Made by a program: the position numbers and the translations under genes. Shown in pieces: positions 37,686 through 48,934 of a stretch of 64,000 nucleotides of DNA; the stretch's first letter is position 1; each line of letters opens with the position of its first letter. The notes beneath the pieces are model-generated. The model did not search any database and was not told the origin of the DNA. It was given only the letters and a program-made list of their open reading frames with translations. This DNA is from Torymus aiolomorphi (Eukaryota; Arthropoda; Insecta; Hymenoptera; Torymidae), in assembly GCA_036365515.1 (NCBI GenBank), contig CM070873.1, positions 264,486,575 through 264,550,574 on the forward strand, read 5' to 3'.

Positions 37686-37687
37686 CA

Positions 37688-37782
<95 letters not shown>

Positions 37783-37903
37783 CCATACAGACATTTTTCA
37801 AAAACCATGTATTTTGATTCCTAATACCTCGGAATACAATTATAACATGTTTTTACAACAACTCAAAAATTTACTATCACAAAGCTTCCTCTAGGAGGAA
37901 GCA
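36784..37903 (+). repeat. Dispersed ~1.1-kb repeat 'GCTTCCTC', copy 2
   Basis: It opens with CCGCTGCCAATTCATTGGCC...AGCTTCCTCAAAC and closes with AAAGCTTCCTCTAGGAGGAAGC, a palindromic GCTTCCTC/GAGGAAGC end. Internal landmarks match copy 1 (281-1405). The long CA tract at 37621-37781 occupies the place where copy 1 has a short CACACACAC. Confidence 0.6.
37621..37781 (-). repeat. (CA)n microsatellite inside a dispersed repeat
   Basis: GCGCGC followed by about 155 bp of almost pure CA with few interruptions (CAAACA, CCCACA, CATACA). The Cys-Val frames across it are spurious. Confidence 0.95.
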
Positions 37904-38045
37904 AAATATCACCTGAAAAACAATTTTAATATGAATTGTTAAGGCATTTTCAATGACAACGAATATACCTATAAATGAAAATAATATTTTTACATAATTT
38001 TGTTTAACTTTGGTACTGATGAATTGCTCACTTACGCTCAAAAAA

Positions 38046-38498
38046 GTCGCTGCCAATATATTGGCACTTAGCTTTCTTAAATCCACCTTATTATTTCTTT
38101 TATCATCGGATATTCTAAATAATTGATAAATGGTATGTTCCTATAAAAAAGAAAAAATTGTCAACCTTAAATAAGTATATATATCGCTTAAATTTATGGA
38201 CTGATTTTTTATCCCAACAATAATTTTCATTGACTATGCAAACTCTACCTCTCCAAAAAAGTATCAAAGGTATCAAATATTATATTTTACTCTAATTACC
38301 ATAATCGAAAAAAAAAATAAATAAATGAATCTAAAAAACATACTACATTTCCCGTTTTGTCATTATGTTAAAAAAAATAAAAATTCTGAGTTTTGTCCGA
38401 AACAAATAGGATTCTACGTGTCATATAACATGTCTATAATATGTTTTTTCAATAACTTTCTCTTTCACGTTCACAAAGCTTCCTCTGTGAGGATATAA
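38046..38498 (+). repeat. Dispersed repeat 'GCTTCCTC', copy 3 (short)
   Basis: It opens with TCGCTGCCAATATATTGGCA and TTAGCTTTCTTAAA, and closes with ACAAAGCTTCCTCTGTGAGG. It lies about 140 bp after copy 2 in the same orientation and is about 450 bp long, so it is internally deleted relative to the other two copies. Confidence 0.55.
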
Positions 38499-38499
38499 T

Positions 38500-39119
38500 T
38501 AAACATTTAAATATTATAGTTTACCTTCTATTTTGGATATTTAAGTATTTATTGCTAACAAGTGAGACTAACTATTTAGCCTGAAGGATGGGACATATTT
38601 ATTGTTCACAATATGGTAAAATCAAAGATATTTTTATTTCTTTATTTATTTAATAAAAGTAGACAGACTGAAAGTCCTTTTACATAAGAGAATGGCAAAA
38701 ATTAACATGTTTGTAATAAAACAAATATAAATAAAATATATTCTACAATATTTCTTACAAATTTTGAATAAAATATCTGTTATGAAAATTGTACAGAACT
38801 GTTAGAAATTAATTTTATTTCACAATTTTATCAAGTAGAATTTAAATTATGATACAAACAAATATAAATACATATTTATTCATATTTAAATATGAATAAA
38901 TATGGTTTTTATGTAAAATTTAATTAATGGTTTGAAGTTATAAGCTGAAGTAATATATAAATTTAATCAAGATGATTTTGATATTAAGTTGAAATCGGTT
39001 TAACATTAAACATAAAAAAATTTATTTACACAAAATTACAATAGTTCTAATCACATTGTTTGTACCGTTTATATAAAAATGGTATTAGAATAATGATGCA
39101 ACAATTGAAGGTGAAGTCA
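38500..39119. other. AT-rich DNA downstream of ANAPC15
   Basis: This should contain the ANAPC15 3' UTR on the minus strand. Several TTTATT motifs (AATAAA on the minus strand), for example at 38630-38660, could serve as poly(A) signals. Nothing else was recognised. Confidence 0.4.
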
Positions 39120-39908
39120 TCATTGAGGGACACCTGGATCCTAGAAATAAATATGAAATAAAATTAAAATCTTTTACTTTCATAAAAATAAATTTTATAT
39201 TTATTTAAGTGTAAAATGTAAGTCCATCATTTAAGAATTTGAAAAACTATTACAAAAGTATTCAACAAACATTTTAATGTTTTTTCAACTTTTCAATTGA
39301 CAGAATTACAATTTATAATCAGTATTTATTAGTACTGTTAATGCAGAATTAAAGTAGTAACTGATGAGTACGTATACTAACCATTCTAATCGATACAGGA
39401 TCAGTAGCAGTATCTGAAGGGCTGGATCTTGGTTGTTGTTGAGAATAACTAGCTTCCATATCGATATCATCTAACTCCTCTTCCTCCTCTTCATGAGTAT
39501 CAGAGTCTTCTTCTTCTTCCCCCTCTCCTTCATCTTCTTCTTCTTCTTCCTCTTCTTCCTCAGAGCCTCTAAACTTTGGGTTTTCAAAATTAAAAATTTG
39601 AGTCGGTAAAGTATTGAATAAATATTAAATAAATAAACGCAAGTTAGGTTAACTTACATCGCTGGCTGATTTACCAATAGGAATATGATCATAACTTTCA
39701 ACTCGGATTTGTTCTCGCTGAAAAAGTCAACGTCATCGTAAATAAAGAGCACCGATGCTTATAATCAAATCGCAGCTCTTACCCATGCCTGATGTTCAAG
39801 TTCCAAAGCAGCTACCTCGCTTTCATCGTCGACAGGCTTATCAGCATTAAACCATAGGGGATCGGTAGCTCTTGGTTGCAAATTTGGCCATAGAGGCATG
39901 AATGACAT
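39120..39908 (-). CDS. ANAPC15: Anaphase-promoting complex subunit 15 (four exons)
   Basis: APC15 is a small APC/C subunit that helps release mitotic checkpoint complexes by promoting Cdc20 turnover. Exons, read on the minus strand: 39908-39783 (42 codons), 39717-39658 (20), 39573-39382 (64) and 39140-39120 (6 codons plus stop), all phase 0 with GT/AG borders. The product is 132 residues (human APC15 is 121). The amino end MSFMPLWPNLQPRATDPLWF and ADKPVDDE...HQAW match APC15's MS.LFP...WFN.D.P...E..HQAW. Exon 2 carries HIPIGKSASD, matching human LVPIGKPASE. Exon 3 is the typical long Glu/Asp tail (FRGSEEEEEE...). The last exon (DPGVPQ) is less certain. A MITE lies about 90 bp upstream of the start codon. 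Confidence 0.88.
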
Positions 39909-39999
39909 GTTTTTGTGTAAACGCTATGTTAATCGTCCAACTAACAAGAACATTTACCGCTGCTGTTTGAATGTTGACAAGCACTGACAATAGATAAGG

Positions 40000-40201
40000 C
40001 CAAAGAATATAGACGCATGTAGAAGAATACTTCGTATGGGCGGGTAGTGCACAGATTCTGCAACACGTAAAGCCTATACTAAACTATGTTACCCACAGAT
40101 TACATTGGAGGACATATCTTGCACTATACATGTTACTCAGCGATTTTGTCCGAAAATTTCTAGTACCTACTCTTCTATATGCGTCTATTTATATTCTTTG
40201 G
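40000..40201. mobile_element. MITE with CCAAAGAATATAGACGCAT ends
   Basis: A 202-bp element. The left end is CCAAAGAATATAGACGCATG; the right end, in reverse complement, is CCAAAGAATATAAATAGACG, then CATATAGAAGAGTA (left: CATGTAGAAGAATA). It sits just upstream of the ANAPC15 start, so it may overlap the 5' UTR or promoter. It is non-coding. Confidence 0.65.
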
Positions 40202-40278
40202 TAAGACTGAAAGCGCATGTGCAGATTGCGTACAGTTGATATGTCGACTGGTCGACCAACCACTCAATAGGTTATAGC

Positions 40279-40317
40279 AACGAATATAGACGCATAATAT
40301 GCGTCTATATTCTTTGG
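40279..40317. repeat. Solo back-to-back MITE ends
   Basis: A 39-bp palindrome CGAATATAGACGCAT / ATGCGTCTATATTC ending TTTGG, identical in sequence type to the termini of the 40000-40201 MITE. It is possibly a deletion derivative containing only two abutted ends. Confidence 0.55.
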
Positions 40318-40699
40318 TTATAGGTACTTAGCATTGAATAAAGAAACTGATATTATTTATATATCGTGTTTCAAATATTTCATTTTGGAAAAAACGAAAA
40401 ATAATATACCAATACTAATTATGAAAAGTCTAAATTTTAGATAATTCAAAAAGAAGGCTAAAAATTAGAAGAAGTTTGATTAAAATTGCATGGGTGAATA
40501 TAGCTATTATAAGAAAAGAGGGAATTGGCGCGACATCTTTGCATGCGGTTATAATATCATTAGGTTAGAAGGTGACATATCAGTTGTTGGTAAACGGTAT
40601 TGTAATCCGTATGATGGTAAAATGAGAAAATATATCGGATGGTAATGCAGTGGAAGGTAAAGAATCTGTAAGGTAAAGTAGAGAAACGAGTGAGAGTAT

Positions 40700-41212
40700 A
40701 GTCTTTATGACATGAGTGCAGACTGCAAAGACGTTATAGTGAGCTAGTAAAAGTTGGGCGGGTAGGGCCTATACAGCTATACTTGGTGCAAGAGCTGCAG
40801 GTCGCCGACGCTAAAGCAGACGAGAGCGAGCAGATAGCCTGCTGCCTGAGCGCTAGCGGACGGTGACGGGGACGGGGACAACTGTAAAGCTTATACCTTT
40901 CGCCAAAGTGCCAAGAGCCGACAGCCGAGCTGAGCCACTGAACTGTGTCCGCTAGCTTGCTCGCGTGCTTAAAACAGTCGTGCACTCGCATCTCGCTCAC
41001 TATCACTCTATATACGTGCGCACTAGTTAACACGAGCATCGACTCTTATCGGCGGCTTCGTGACGCGGATTCGCAGCCAACGTCGAGTGTCGAATTCGTC
41101 CGATGACAAGCTAGCCTCATTCAGCTCCGAACGCTTAGCTCCTGTAGCCGAAAGTCAAGCAGTCAACGCTCGACAGCTCAATATCACATAACCTCCAACT
41201 CCTTGCCAAAGG
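40700..41212 (+). promoter_or_regulatory. Promoter-like island with possible 5' UTR exon
   Basis: Moderately GC/CpG-rich sequence with no long coding frame. At 41208-41217 CAAAGGTTAGTCG could be a splice donor (GGTTAGT) closing a plus-strand non-coding first exon. It lies about 1 kb from ANAPC15 in the divergent direction. The gene it would serve is not visible. Confidence 0.3.
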
Positions 41213-44200
41213 TTAGTCGATTCCTGCTTTTATCAACATTTTCAGTCTTATGTTCCGTTCTTGTAGGTCCTCCACTCCTCAAAAAATAGCGACTTTTTTC
41301 CAACTCAATCACGCGATCATTCCTTCTTACAGCACTTGTCCTTTCTCTTTTACTTATCTACTCCCAACTTTCACTCTACCTCACCCTCCCTCTCCTGCTC
41401 TACTTGCGCTCGTGCGAATAACGCCCTCACTTCAACCTTTCTCAACATTATTATCGTCCCTTCATTAACTTTTTCTCTCTGCTTAGTTCTGCAATATCAC
41501 ACATTCAGTGCCTGCAGTTGACTTTCATGAATTCTTACGTCACACTGCATTATACTCGAGAACCCTTTCGATTCGCTGTACTTTACCTCACTAGGATAAA
41601 TGCACATACCTCGCTCATTGAGAAAAATACGAAGCTTGCAGATGCTTGTCTACAAACATATGGCCTATTAGATTATACTATAATTATTTCCTTAGCTGAA
41701 TTAACGAACGTGCGCGCACGATTCATTAAATTATACATCTATACGCGACCTTGAATCTCAGGAGTTGAAAGTAATAGGTAGATCCATGTGACCAATACGC
41801 TTCTACCTATATGTATTTAATGTACTTATACATGGCGGCGTAGCGAAATGAACTTTTTTTTCAAAGTTTTCTCTGCTCAACCGAATTACTTAACTTTAAC
41901 GAGACGAATTTTCCGCTTGAAACAAGCATGTTTTAAAATTTACTTAAAAAGAGAGAACCACTTGTTTGGTCACGAATTTTACTCAAACTTTGGCGTACGT
42001 TATTTTTTATTCGAAAATATGAAGAAAAAAAACAAGATCCATCCAGTCTAACGACCACTTTTTCAAAAGTTAAATAAATGTGCTCTATTATCTATAATTT
42101 GAAAAAATTGGCGTTTATTCAATCACGTATACTTATAGTTTTACAACGAACACTTTTAGAGTACTCTTAAAAAGGTGTGATCAAATTAAAAAAAAAAAAA
42201 AAAACAGTTAATTAAACAATTTTTTTTATTGAAATGCTATGACAAAATGAAGATTTAGGGTCATTACACCCTAAAATTGCGTCTATAAATTTTTGTAGAT
42301 TTTTTATGCTATATTTTTTCAAAATTTTTGTTCTATGATAACTTTTAAACACATTTTTTATTTAATAAGTTTTTGCTTTTTTTAGTTAGTAACATATACG
42401 TTTTCATTTTACATTAAATTACTGTATTCAATATAAACATCGATTTTTCTTAAATTTTCAAAAACGTCATACTCCGCTTGTTGGGTCTAAAATAAAATTG
42501 AAACATAATTTTTCAAAGATATATGGATTAAAAGGGATTTAGAAGAAAACTATTCACTAGTCAGAACTTCCAATATTTATTCATTCCTAGCGTTAACTGC
42601 TATAAAATATACCGAGTATAGTAAGGCTAGTAGAAAACCAGACAAGTCAATGTATGTTTAAATAAGAAAATTCAGCAAAAGGAATTATAATATTATATAC
42701 AGTATTGTTTTAGAATTTTTTTTTATCGGACGACGATGCGTCTATTATAACATAAAATGGATATATTAATAAGATACATACGATTGATCCTGTTTCTTGA
42801 AACAATTGAAGTCAATAAAAGTTAACTGCTCGACGACTCGCTAATCAAGAATGTATTTTATATTTCGTGCTCTTTACTCTTCACTGTTTTATCTACTGTA
42901 CGCTTAAACAGAACTTACGGGATGTGATACTCAATTGTTACGGATTGAACTAATTACACAGTTGTAATAACAATTTAAAAAAAAATGTTTAAAATGTAGA
43001 ACTGTGGCTTTACTGCCGTTCAGAATGATACACTCTAGTCTCCTAGAAAGTTACAAGTCAGTGATCCAAAACATTTAAAAATGTCATTAGGACAAAAGTT
43101 TTGAGTACCTAAGACACGATTGAAAATTACAGTCGAAATTAAAATTGTTGTTATAATGATATTCTTAGAGATTTTAGAATATTGACTTGAAACTTTACAA
43201 AAGGGTAGAGTATAATCACGATAAAGAGTAACAGTAATGATTTATAATTTTTTAAATATTTTATTATATCACTAAAAAATTGTATAATAATACCAAATCC
43301 GTAGTATTACACCCCTTTAAAACAGATTTAAAATTTAATATAAAATAAAAAGTTACCTCAATTTTGATATCATTATCATACACACACAAAATGGCTTCGC
43401 TAGAGCCAGCTATATTTCGCGGGATTCCTGAAGAACAGTTTAAAAAGAAACAATTTTCATTTCTGTTGGGAAAAGTTTCAGAATGTAATATGTAATACTT
43501 AAAATACCGAATTAGACTATATTGCATTTATTTAATGATTAATTAAGGAGGTCCTACAGCAACTCTTTAGTCAAATGAGAGGTGGAAAAAAATTCTTCTA
43601 AAAACTAATCAAATATAGATAGAAAATGATTCAATAATATTTTTTATATTTTTTTAAGAAAGGTCAGTCAGTTTGCGTTCTTTTTTGAAGTTCACTTTGA
43701 CTACGTAGTAAAGTCAATTAAACTTCTTTGTTTATGTGCTGTGTCTTTCTGCTACATGTGCAAGTGTAGGTTAAGATAGTACATATTAACTATTTCATAA
43801 GAAAAGATGACTCCAAATCTAAAAAGTTGTTGTATAAATAAATTTAGGATAAAAAAGAGGACCTAGAAAAGGACAATTTATAACACAATATTGTTAAATA
43901 AAATGGAAAATGCTCAAATATAGTAATATTTCTTGTGTTTATTAGAATGAGTTGCGTCGTTGCTAAGCATCGTAACGCATTCTAAATTAACCTACGATGT
44001 ATCGCCAACTTTAATACTTAATATTTTACGATTTTTCTTGACAACCTGTATTTTTCTTTGCGTATTTTAAAACCTTATATTAAAATTTATTAGAATTTTG
44101 CTTTTCAAATTCGTGATAGATTCCTGTCAGTTAAAAAGCCTTTCACTTCCGGACTCCTTAAACCTTTAGGCCATAAGAGACTATGTTACAGTTGCCGTTT

Positions 44201-44385
44201 TTAAAATAATTGTTCTCCAATTTTTCCCTGGCAAGGTGACCCGAACTTTCGGATATAACTTCTAGAAGTCTTAATTGATATTTATGAAAAATTTCAGTAA
44301 CCCGTTAGAAAACTTTAAAACCAATAGAACCTTAAATATATCTTCGAATATCATTATATCCTTCATTTATACTAAAAATTATTAA
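41213..44385. other. AT-rich DNA, possibly intronic
   Basis: If 40700-41212 is a first exon, this would be its intron. The pyrimidine-rich stretch 41250-41480 shows overlapping open frames without a recognised product. A homopolymer A-run lies at about 42188-42205. GGGATGTGATACTCAATTG at 42920 resembles the GGTTATGTGATACCC MITE terminus without a partner. No exon was recognised. Confidence 0.35.
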
Positions 44386-44399
44386 TTATTGATCATGAA

Positions 44400-44800
44400 A
44401 ACCTACATACATACACACACACACAGACACACACGCACGTGCGCGCGTGTGGGCGTTGGTGTTATCCGACGACTGAGAATTTTATCGCCTGAGCGAAACT
44501 ATAGTAATGTACTTGTATTGTCGGTCGGAGGAAAGGATGCTAACTATTTGAAATATGTGTTGGAAAAAAGCTATCACGCTAATTTGTTGAAAAAGAATCA
44601 CAAACACAGAATAGTATTTTTCGTCACTGGTCCGTAAAATGTAATTTCACGGATCGAGTAGTGATCGCAGCGCACGAGGACCGGGAATCCAGTCCGAGTG
44701 TCGCTTGATCACACAAGGGCGTGAAATCTTACGCCGAGAGCGACGAAAATTATTTTTTTATATACGTACTTGCCCGTAAATTCGAATTTCACGGACACGT
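44400..44800 (+). other. CA-led open stretch and paired short palindromes, unassigned
   Basis: A CACACA tract is followed by a frame (to 44637) whose translation after the repeat (LSPERNYSNVLVLSVGG...) is not low-complexity but is not recognised. The frame ends beside the palindrome CCGTAAAATGTAATTTCACG (44630). A second similar palindrome, CCGTAAATTCGAATTTCACG, lies at about 44774. The two bracket a GC-rich 120-bp segment. It may be a decayed mobile element. Confidence 0.3.
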
Positions 44801-45139
44801 ATATGAAAACAAAATTTTTTCAAATTCTAGGAATTTTCTCTATGACAAAGCAAAATAAATAATACGAAGAATGAAAGCAAATAACTAATATTCAAGAAAA
44901 TAATGTTTTGCTTTCCTTTATTAATAGTAAATATTATAGTTGCAATATAAAATAGTCAAAAGATATTTTCGTCTTTCTTTTTCGTATTTTTTTTCAAGTA
45001 TCTGCAGTATTATCGAGTAAATTTTGATTCTAAAAATCGTATGCAAAATAGCACCTTCTTAGATGTTAACTCGAAATAGCTCCTTTTTCAACTTGTTATT
45101 GAAATAACTTTATTATAACGCGCGTATGCGTGTGCACGA

Positions 45140-45153
45140 GTGTGTGTGTGTGT

Positions 45154-45204
<51 letters not shown>

Positions 45205-45214
45205 TGTGTGTGTG
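45140..45214 (+). repeat. (TG)n microsatellite
   Basis: A TG run with two TATG interruptions, 75 bp. Confidence 0.95.
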
Positions 45215-45335
45215 TTCGAATTTGGTAAAAGCAAAAAGTAAGAAAATCATTTATCATTTATAAAACTTCCACTTTAAATTCTGTCGAAATAAAATATTTC
45301 ACAGTACTTCATTTGATTATTTGATCAATGATCTA

Positions 45336-45576
45336 TCCGACAGATGGGTCTGAAGTTTGCAACGTTGGAGTGCAACGAAATAAAAAAAAATAATTCATTT
45401 TACTAAACATTTATGCAAATAATATTAATTTTGCGTGTAGATTTTGTGTTTTATAGTATAAAATAACTTTAAAACAAAGTTTTAGATAAAATTTCCATTG
45501 TTTAATAATTTTAATCAATCATAAAAAATTATTTCGTTGCATTCCAACGATGCAAACTTCAGACCCATTCCGACAG
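45336..45576. mobile_element. MITE with perfect 8-bp TSD (TCCGACAG)
   Basis: TCCGACAG at 45336-45343 and 45569-45576 flank a 225-bp element (45344-45568). Terminal repeats begin ATGGGTCTGAAGTTTGCA and continue for about 40 bp with few mismatches through TTGGA(G/A)TGCAACGAAATAA. The interior is AT-rich and non-coding. An 8-bp duplication is typical of hAT elements (also P and some others); the TIR start is not the classic hAT CAG(G). Confidence 0.85.
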
Positions 45577-45683
45577 TTTATATAATAGGGATCGCCGTGT
45601 TTCACTATCCAACAATGAATAATTTTAAATCAATGCATTTCTATTAGATTATAATTTTCAAACTTCACTTTAAATTTATATAT

Positions 45684-45880
45684 TTTATACCACTCTAACC
45701 TCAAAATCACAACTTTGGTATGATTTTTCGGCGCTCGTGGTATAAAACACCGTTCGAAACTAGTGTGTAAGTCGATTATTTAGCTCATGTGATTTTTTTG
45801 CACTCGCTTCGCTCGTGCAAAAAGACACATGAGCTACATAATCGACTTCCCCACCCATGTCGAAATGTACTATATTACCT
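45684..45880 (+). repeat. CpG-hairpin repeat (TACCACTCTAACCTC), copy 1
   Basis: It begins TACCACTCTAACCTCAAAAT and GGTATGATTTTTCGGCGCTC, then has a hairpin AGTCGATTATTTAGCTCATG / CATGAGCTACATAATCGACT whose tip is GCACTCGCTTCGCTCGTGC. It ends near CCCACCCATGTCGAAATG. Reverse-orientation copies lie at 47921-48012 (partial) and 63250-63448. Confidence 0.75.
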
Positions 45881-46464
45881 CGATTATAACATTACATGAT
45901 TTGATTTGGTTTTAGCATAGTTTCAACATAGAATCATGTAGCTTTCTGATATTCTCATTCTGGCAAGATAAAACAGACACGAGCTTGTGGCGTTTGTGCA
46001 TTATAAGAAATTCGCTTATGATATGTGATTTATAATTCTGATATCAAAATAACAATAACATATAATTATAATAATAATAAGGTCATTTCATTAAATAGTT
46101 CATTATTTCTCCAATACTCAAATAAATGATATTGAGAGCGCGAGAAATGCGTTAATGTGCGAGAATTTCAATAAAGGAGATTCCAAGTGCCTACAAGAAT
46201 TTACAAATATTCAATAATAAGAGCAAATGAGTCTCGAGCCTGGATACTCATATACTTAGTTACATAGGACCTTATATATAAGAAGAGAGATTTAGATACA
46301 TTCAATTACATATTATGAAAATGAATGCCACTGTTCCAATGAAAAATAACGAGTATTGTCAGAATTGTTTTTCATTTACTTGAAACTGTGACCACAATCT
46401 CTAAGTTCTGCTTTATGTTAATATAAAGTAGAATATTGCTAGTGTCATATTAGTAGTTTTACTA
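45881..46464. other. AT-rich DNA, nothing seen
   Basis: No repeat, RNA gene or coding exon that I can support. Confidence 0.45.
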
Positions 46465-46917
46465 TTTACTCGGGGGAGGGGGGGGGTCCAGAGTTTCGAC
46501 GATTCACTATAAAATTGAAGTCAACTATAGATGTTTTTCAGTTCGACATATGATAATGCAGATTGTTCTTAATTTCGAAATTCTAAATTACGAAAATCAT
46601 ATTTACGAATGTAACACTTCACCTACTGTCCAAAACATCGAATTTAATTAATAGAATTTTAACAGGGGTACAATATATAGACATTTCGAAATAAATCATT
46701 AGAAACAGATTATATTTGTTTTGAGATCGTATTGATGAAATTCGATGTTTTGGACAGTAAGTGAACTGTTACATTCGAAAATATGATTTTCGTAATTTAG
46801 AATTTCGAAATTAAGAACAATCTGCATTACCATATGTCGAACTGAAAAACGTCTATAGTTGACTTCAATTTTATAGTGAATCGTCGAAACTCTGGACCCC
46901 CCCCCCCCCTGTTTACT
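46465..46917. mobile_element. Foldback element with poly-G/poly-C-capped ends
   Basis: A 441-bp element (46471-46911) with arms of about 185 bp. Termini are C-GGGGGAGGGGGGGGG-TCCAGAGTTTCG on the left and, in reverse complement, CAGGGGGG...TCCAGAGTTTCG on the right. Direct TTTACT copies at 46465-46470 and 46912-46917 suggest a 6-bp target duplication. Arms share CGACATATG(A/G)TAATGCAG, TTCTAAATTACGAAAATCAT and TGTCCAAAACATCGAAT. It is non-coding. Confidence 0.75.
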
Positions 46918-47600
46918 CTTGATAAGCAATTAAAACAATAAAATAGTAGATTGTTTTATTTTAATTTTTCGATTATTTTTACATAACCACAGTTCAACTT
47001 CGAAAACTGACAAGCACTAACTCAGAACAAAAACTATTTAAGAAAACTTTTTATTTGTAACATGTTTCGTATTTTCATGGAATTCGCCACTATGTAGAAT
47101 TAAATGTTACAACGCTGGTACAATAAAAATTTAACGAATTTAATACAGAAATTTTTTCATTTTGCGCTTTTATTTGTTTTTTCGCAAAAAAGAGCAATGC
47201 TCGTATTTTCTATATAGTTTTTGTCCTTGAAACTACAAATTAGTTTCTGATTGCGCATTATTTATTTTACTATGTTTTATTTACAAAAACAAAATTATGA
47301 AAATAGTTTTTTCTGCACCACATTATTATTAACTTATCATTCTCTACATATTCGAACTTTTTAATGAAGTAACTTGAATGAAAAAAGGTGTCAAATAATT
47401 TAGTAGTTTGTAATTCATAACTTCATCAAAAACGCCAGAAACATGAAACGCCAATATAGTGAACGTTTCTAAGAAACAAAGCGTTTTGCTTAATTTTATA
47501 TGTAAATTATGGCTGTTGTTTCTATGACGTTGTTACTATTAAATTTACGAAAATATATTGATATAATATTTCATTTTCTATCATTTTCATCAATTTCCAC
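46918..47600. other. AT-rich DNA, nothing seen
   Basis: Low-complexity A/T sequence without supportable features. Confidence 0.45.
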
Positions 47601-47607
47601 TTTTCAG

Positions 47608-47657
47608 TGTATGTGTGTGTATATATGTGTGTGTGTGTGCGTGCATGCGTGCGTGCG

Positions 47658-47710
<53 letters not shown>
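47608..47710 (+). repeat. (GT)n microsatellite
   Basis: An interrupted GT/GC tract resolving into pure GT (about 47658-47710). Cys-Val and Thr-His frames across it are spurious. Confidence 0.95.
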
Positions 47711-47713
<3 letters not shown>

Positions 47714-47920
47714 CAAAATACGGATAGGGTATGTTGACTACGGAAACATGAGGTTGTTGTGGTTTTATCTTCTTCGTATGTTATCTGCTCATAAAAAAAT
47801 TTATAAATGCTTACAAACAGCGCATTCTCTTTAAAATCAACTAAAAAATTACTAAGCCGAAAAAAATTGTTAAGTACGAAAACATCTTTCCATTTTTATA
47901 TCAATAGTAATAGTAAATAA

Positions 47921-48012
47921 TCAACTTCCGCACTCGTTTCGAACGGTATTTATACCACGAGAGCCGAAAAATCGTACCAAAGTTGTGATTTTGAGATTAG
48001 AGTGGTATAAAT
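47921..48012 (-). repeat. CpG-hairpin repeat (TACCACTCTAACCTC), partial copy 2
   Basis: ATCAACTTCCGCACTCGTTTCGAACGG, then ATACCACGAG and TTGTGATTTTGAGATTAGAG, ending GTGGTATAA. It corresponds to the outer part of the family without the CGCTTCGCTCG hairpin. Confidence 0.65.
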
Positions 48013-48135
48013 GTTTTAATATAAATGCGGTTCATAAAGAGTATCAGTCTCGCACTAGAGAAGACTTTTCTATGTTATACGAATCAATGTCAGCTTTTAT
48101 TTCTCAAACTTCAAGTCACGTTAGTCTTCGCGCAT

Positions 48136-48685
48136 TTAAGTTGGCTCCAGCGTTGGGTATCATATCATGCGGGGGCTCCGCGGGCGCCTCAGTTAAAATT
48201 TACAGTTTTTCGCAAAATTAAAGCTTTAAATTTAAACATATATAACTGCAAATGATTTATACGCATATAACTTGTAAAAAAATATCACCAATAATAAAAC
48301 AGAATGAAAAGGTTCATTTTCGCCCCATGAGAAGTGCCTCCAAAAAGTAAAATTACGTACTTTGACAGTTATTTACTCTGTAAATTGTTGACCTACAATT
48401 TTTTTATACCGTCAGAACCGCTATTTCAAATCTTATAACCACATACTTTTTTACTGAAAACATATTTTTTATTACTTTGAATACGCGATTTAATTTTCAT
48501 TCTCGATCAAATTCCCATAAGCTGCATGTTCAAAATGAACATTTTAGCGATGCAATTTTCTCGCTAATTTGGATGTTGACCCCACTTTTTCTTTACGGCA
48601 ATCGAAAGTTAAAGATTTCAACTATATCCTTCCCAAAATACACCTTAATCTATAATTTAAAGTAAAGTCGCTGGAGCCACCTTAA
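48136..48685. mobile_element. TTAA-flanked element, GGTGGCTCCAGCG type
   Basis: TTAA at 48136-48139 and 48682-48685 bound 542 bp. Termini are GTTGGCTCCAGCG on the left and GGTGGCTCCAGCG from the right. It shares internal motifs with the element at 57680-58214 (GTATCA...GGGGC near the left end; GTTGACCTACAATTTT near the right), so the two are the same family. It contains no transposase. Confidence 0.8.
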
Positions 48686-48934
48686 TATGACACGGGTAAA
48701 ACGTAATGCCTTTTTTAAATAGAAAAATGGTGAACACTTCTAATATCAGAAAATCTATAGATTGATAATTTCCTTGATAATAATTTTTCCTATATTATCT
48801 CTATAATATTTTATTGGATTATAGTTACATTAAAACCTCTTAAATTTATTTATTTATATTTAATTATGTACCTTTGAAATTTGTATTATCCGAGATAAGA
48901 CAATTGTTATTTAGTTTAGGATGGATATTTTATT

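Noticed and set aside
37410..37808. Cys-Val open frames in the CA tract (also at 47509-47834 and 54057-54308)
   Set aside because: Microsatellite artefacts without conserved sequence or splice context.
40305..40325. TCTTTGGTTAT resembling the start of miR-9
   Set aside because: It diverges after 11-12 bases and coincides with the terminal repeat of a local MITE.
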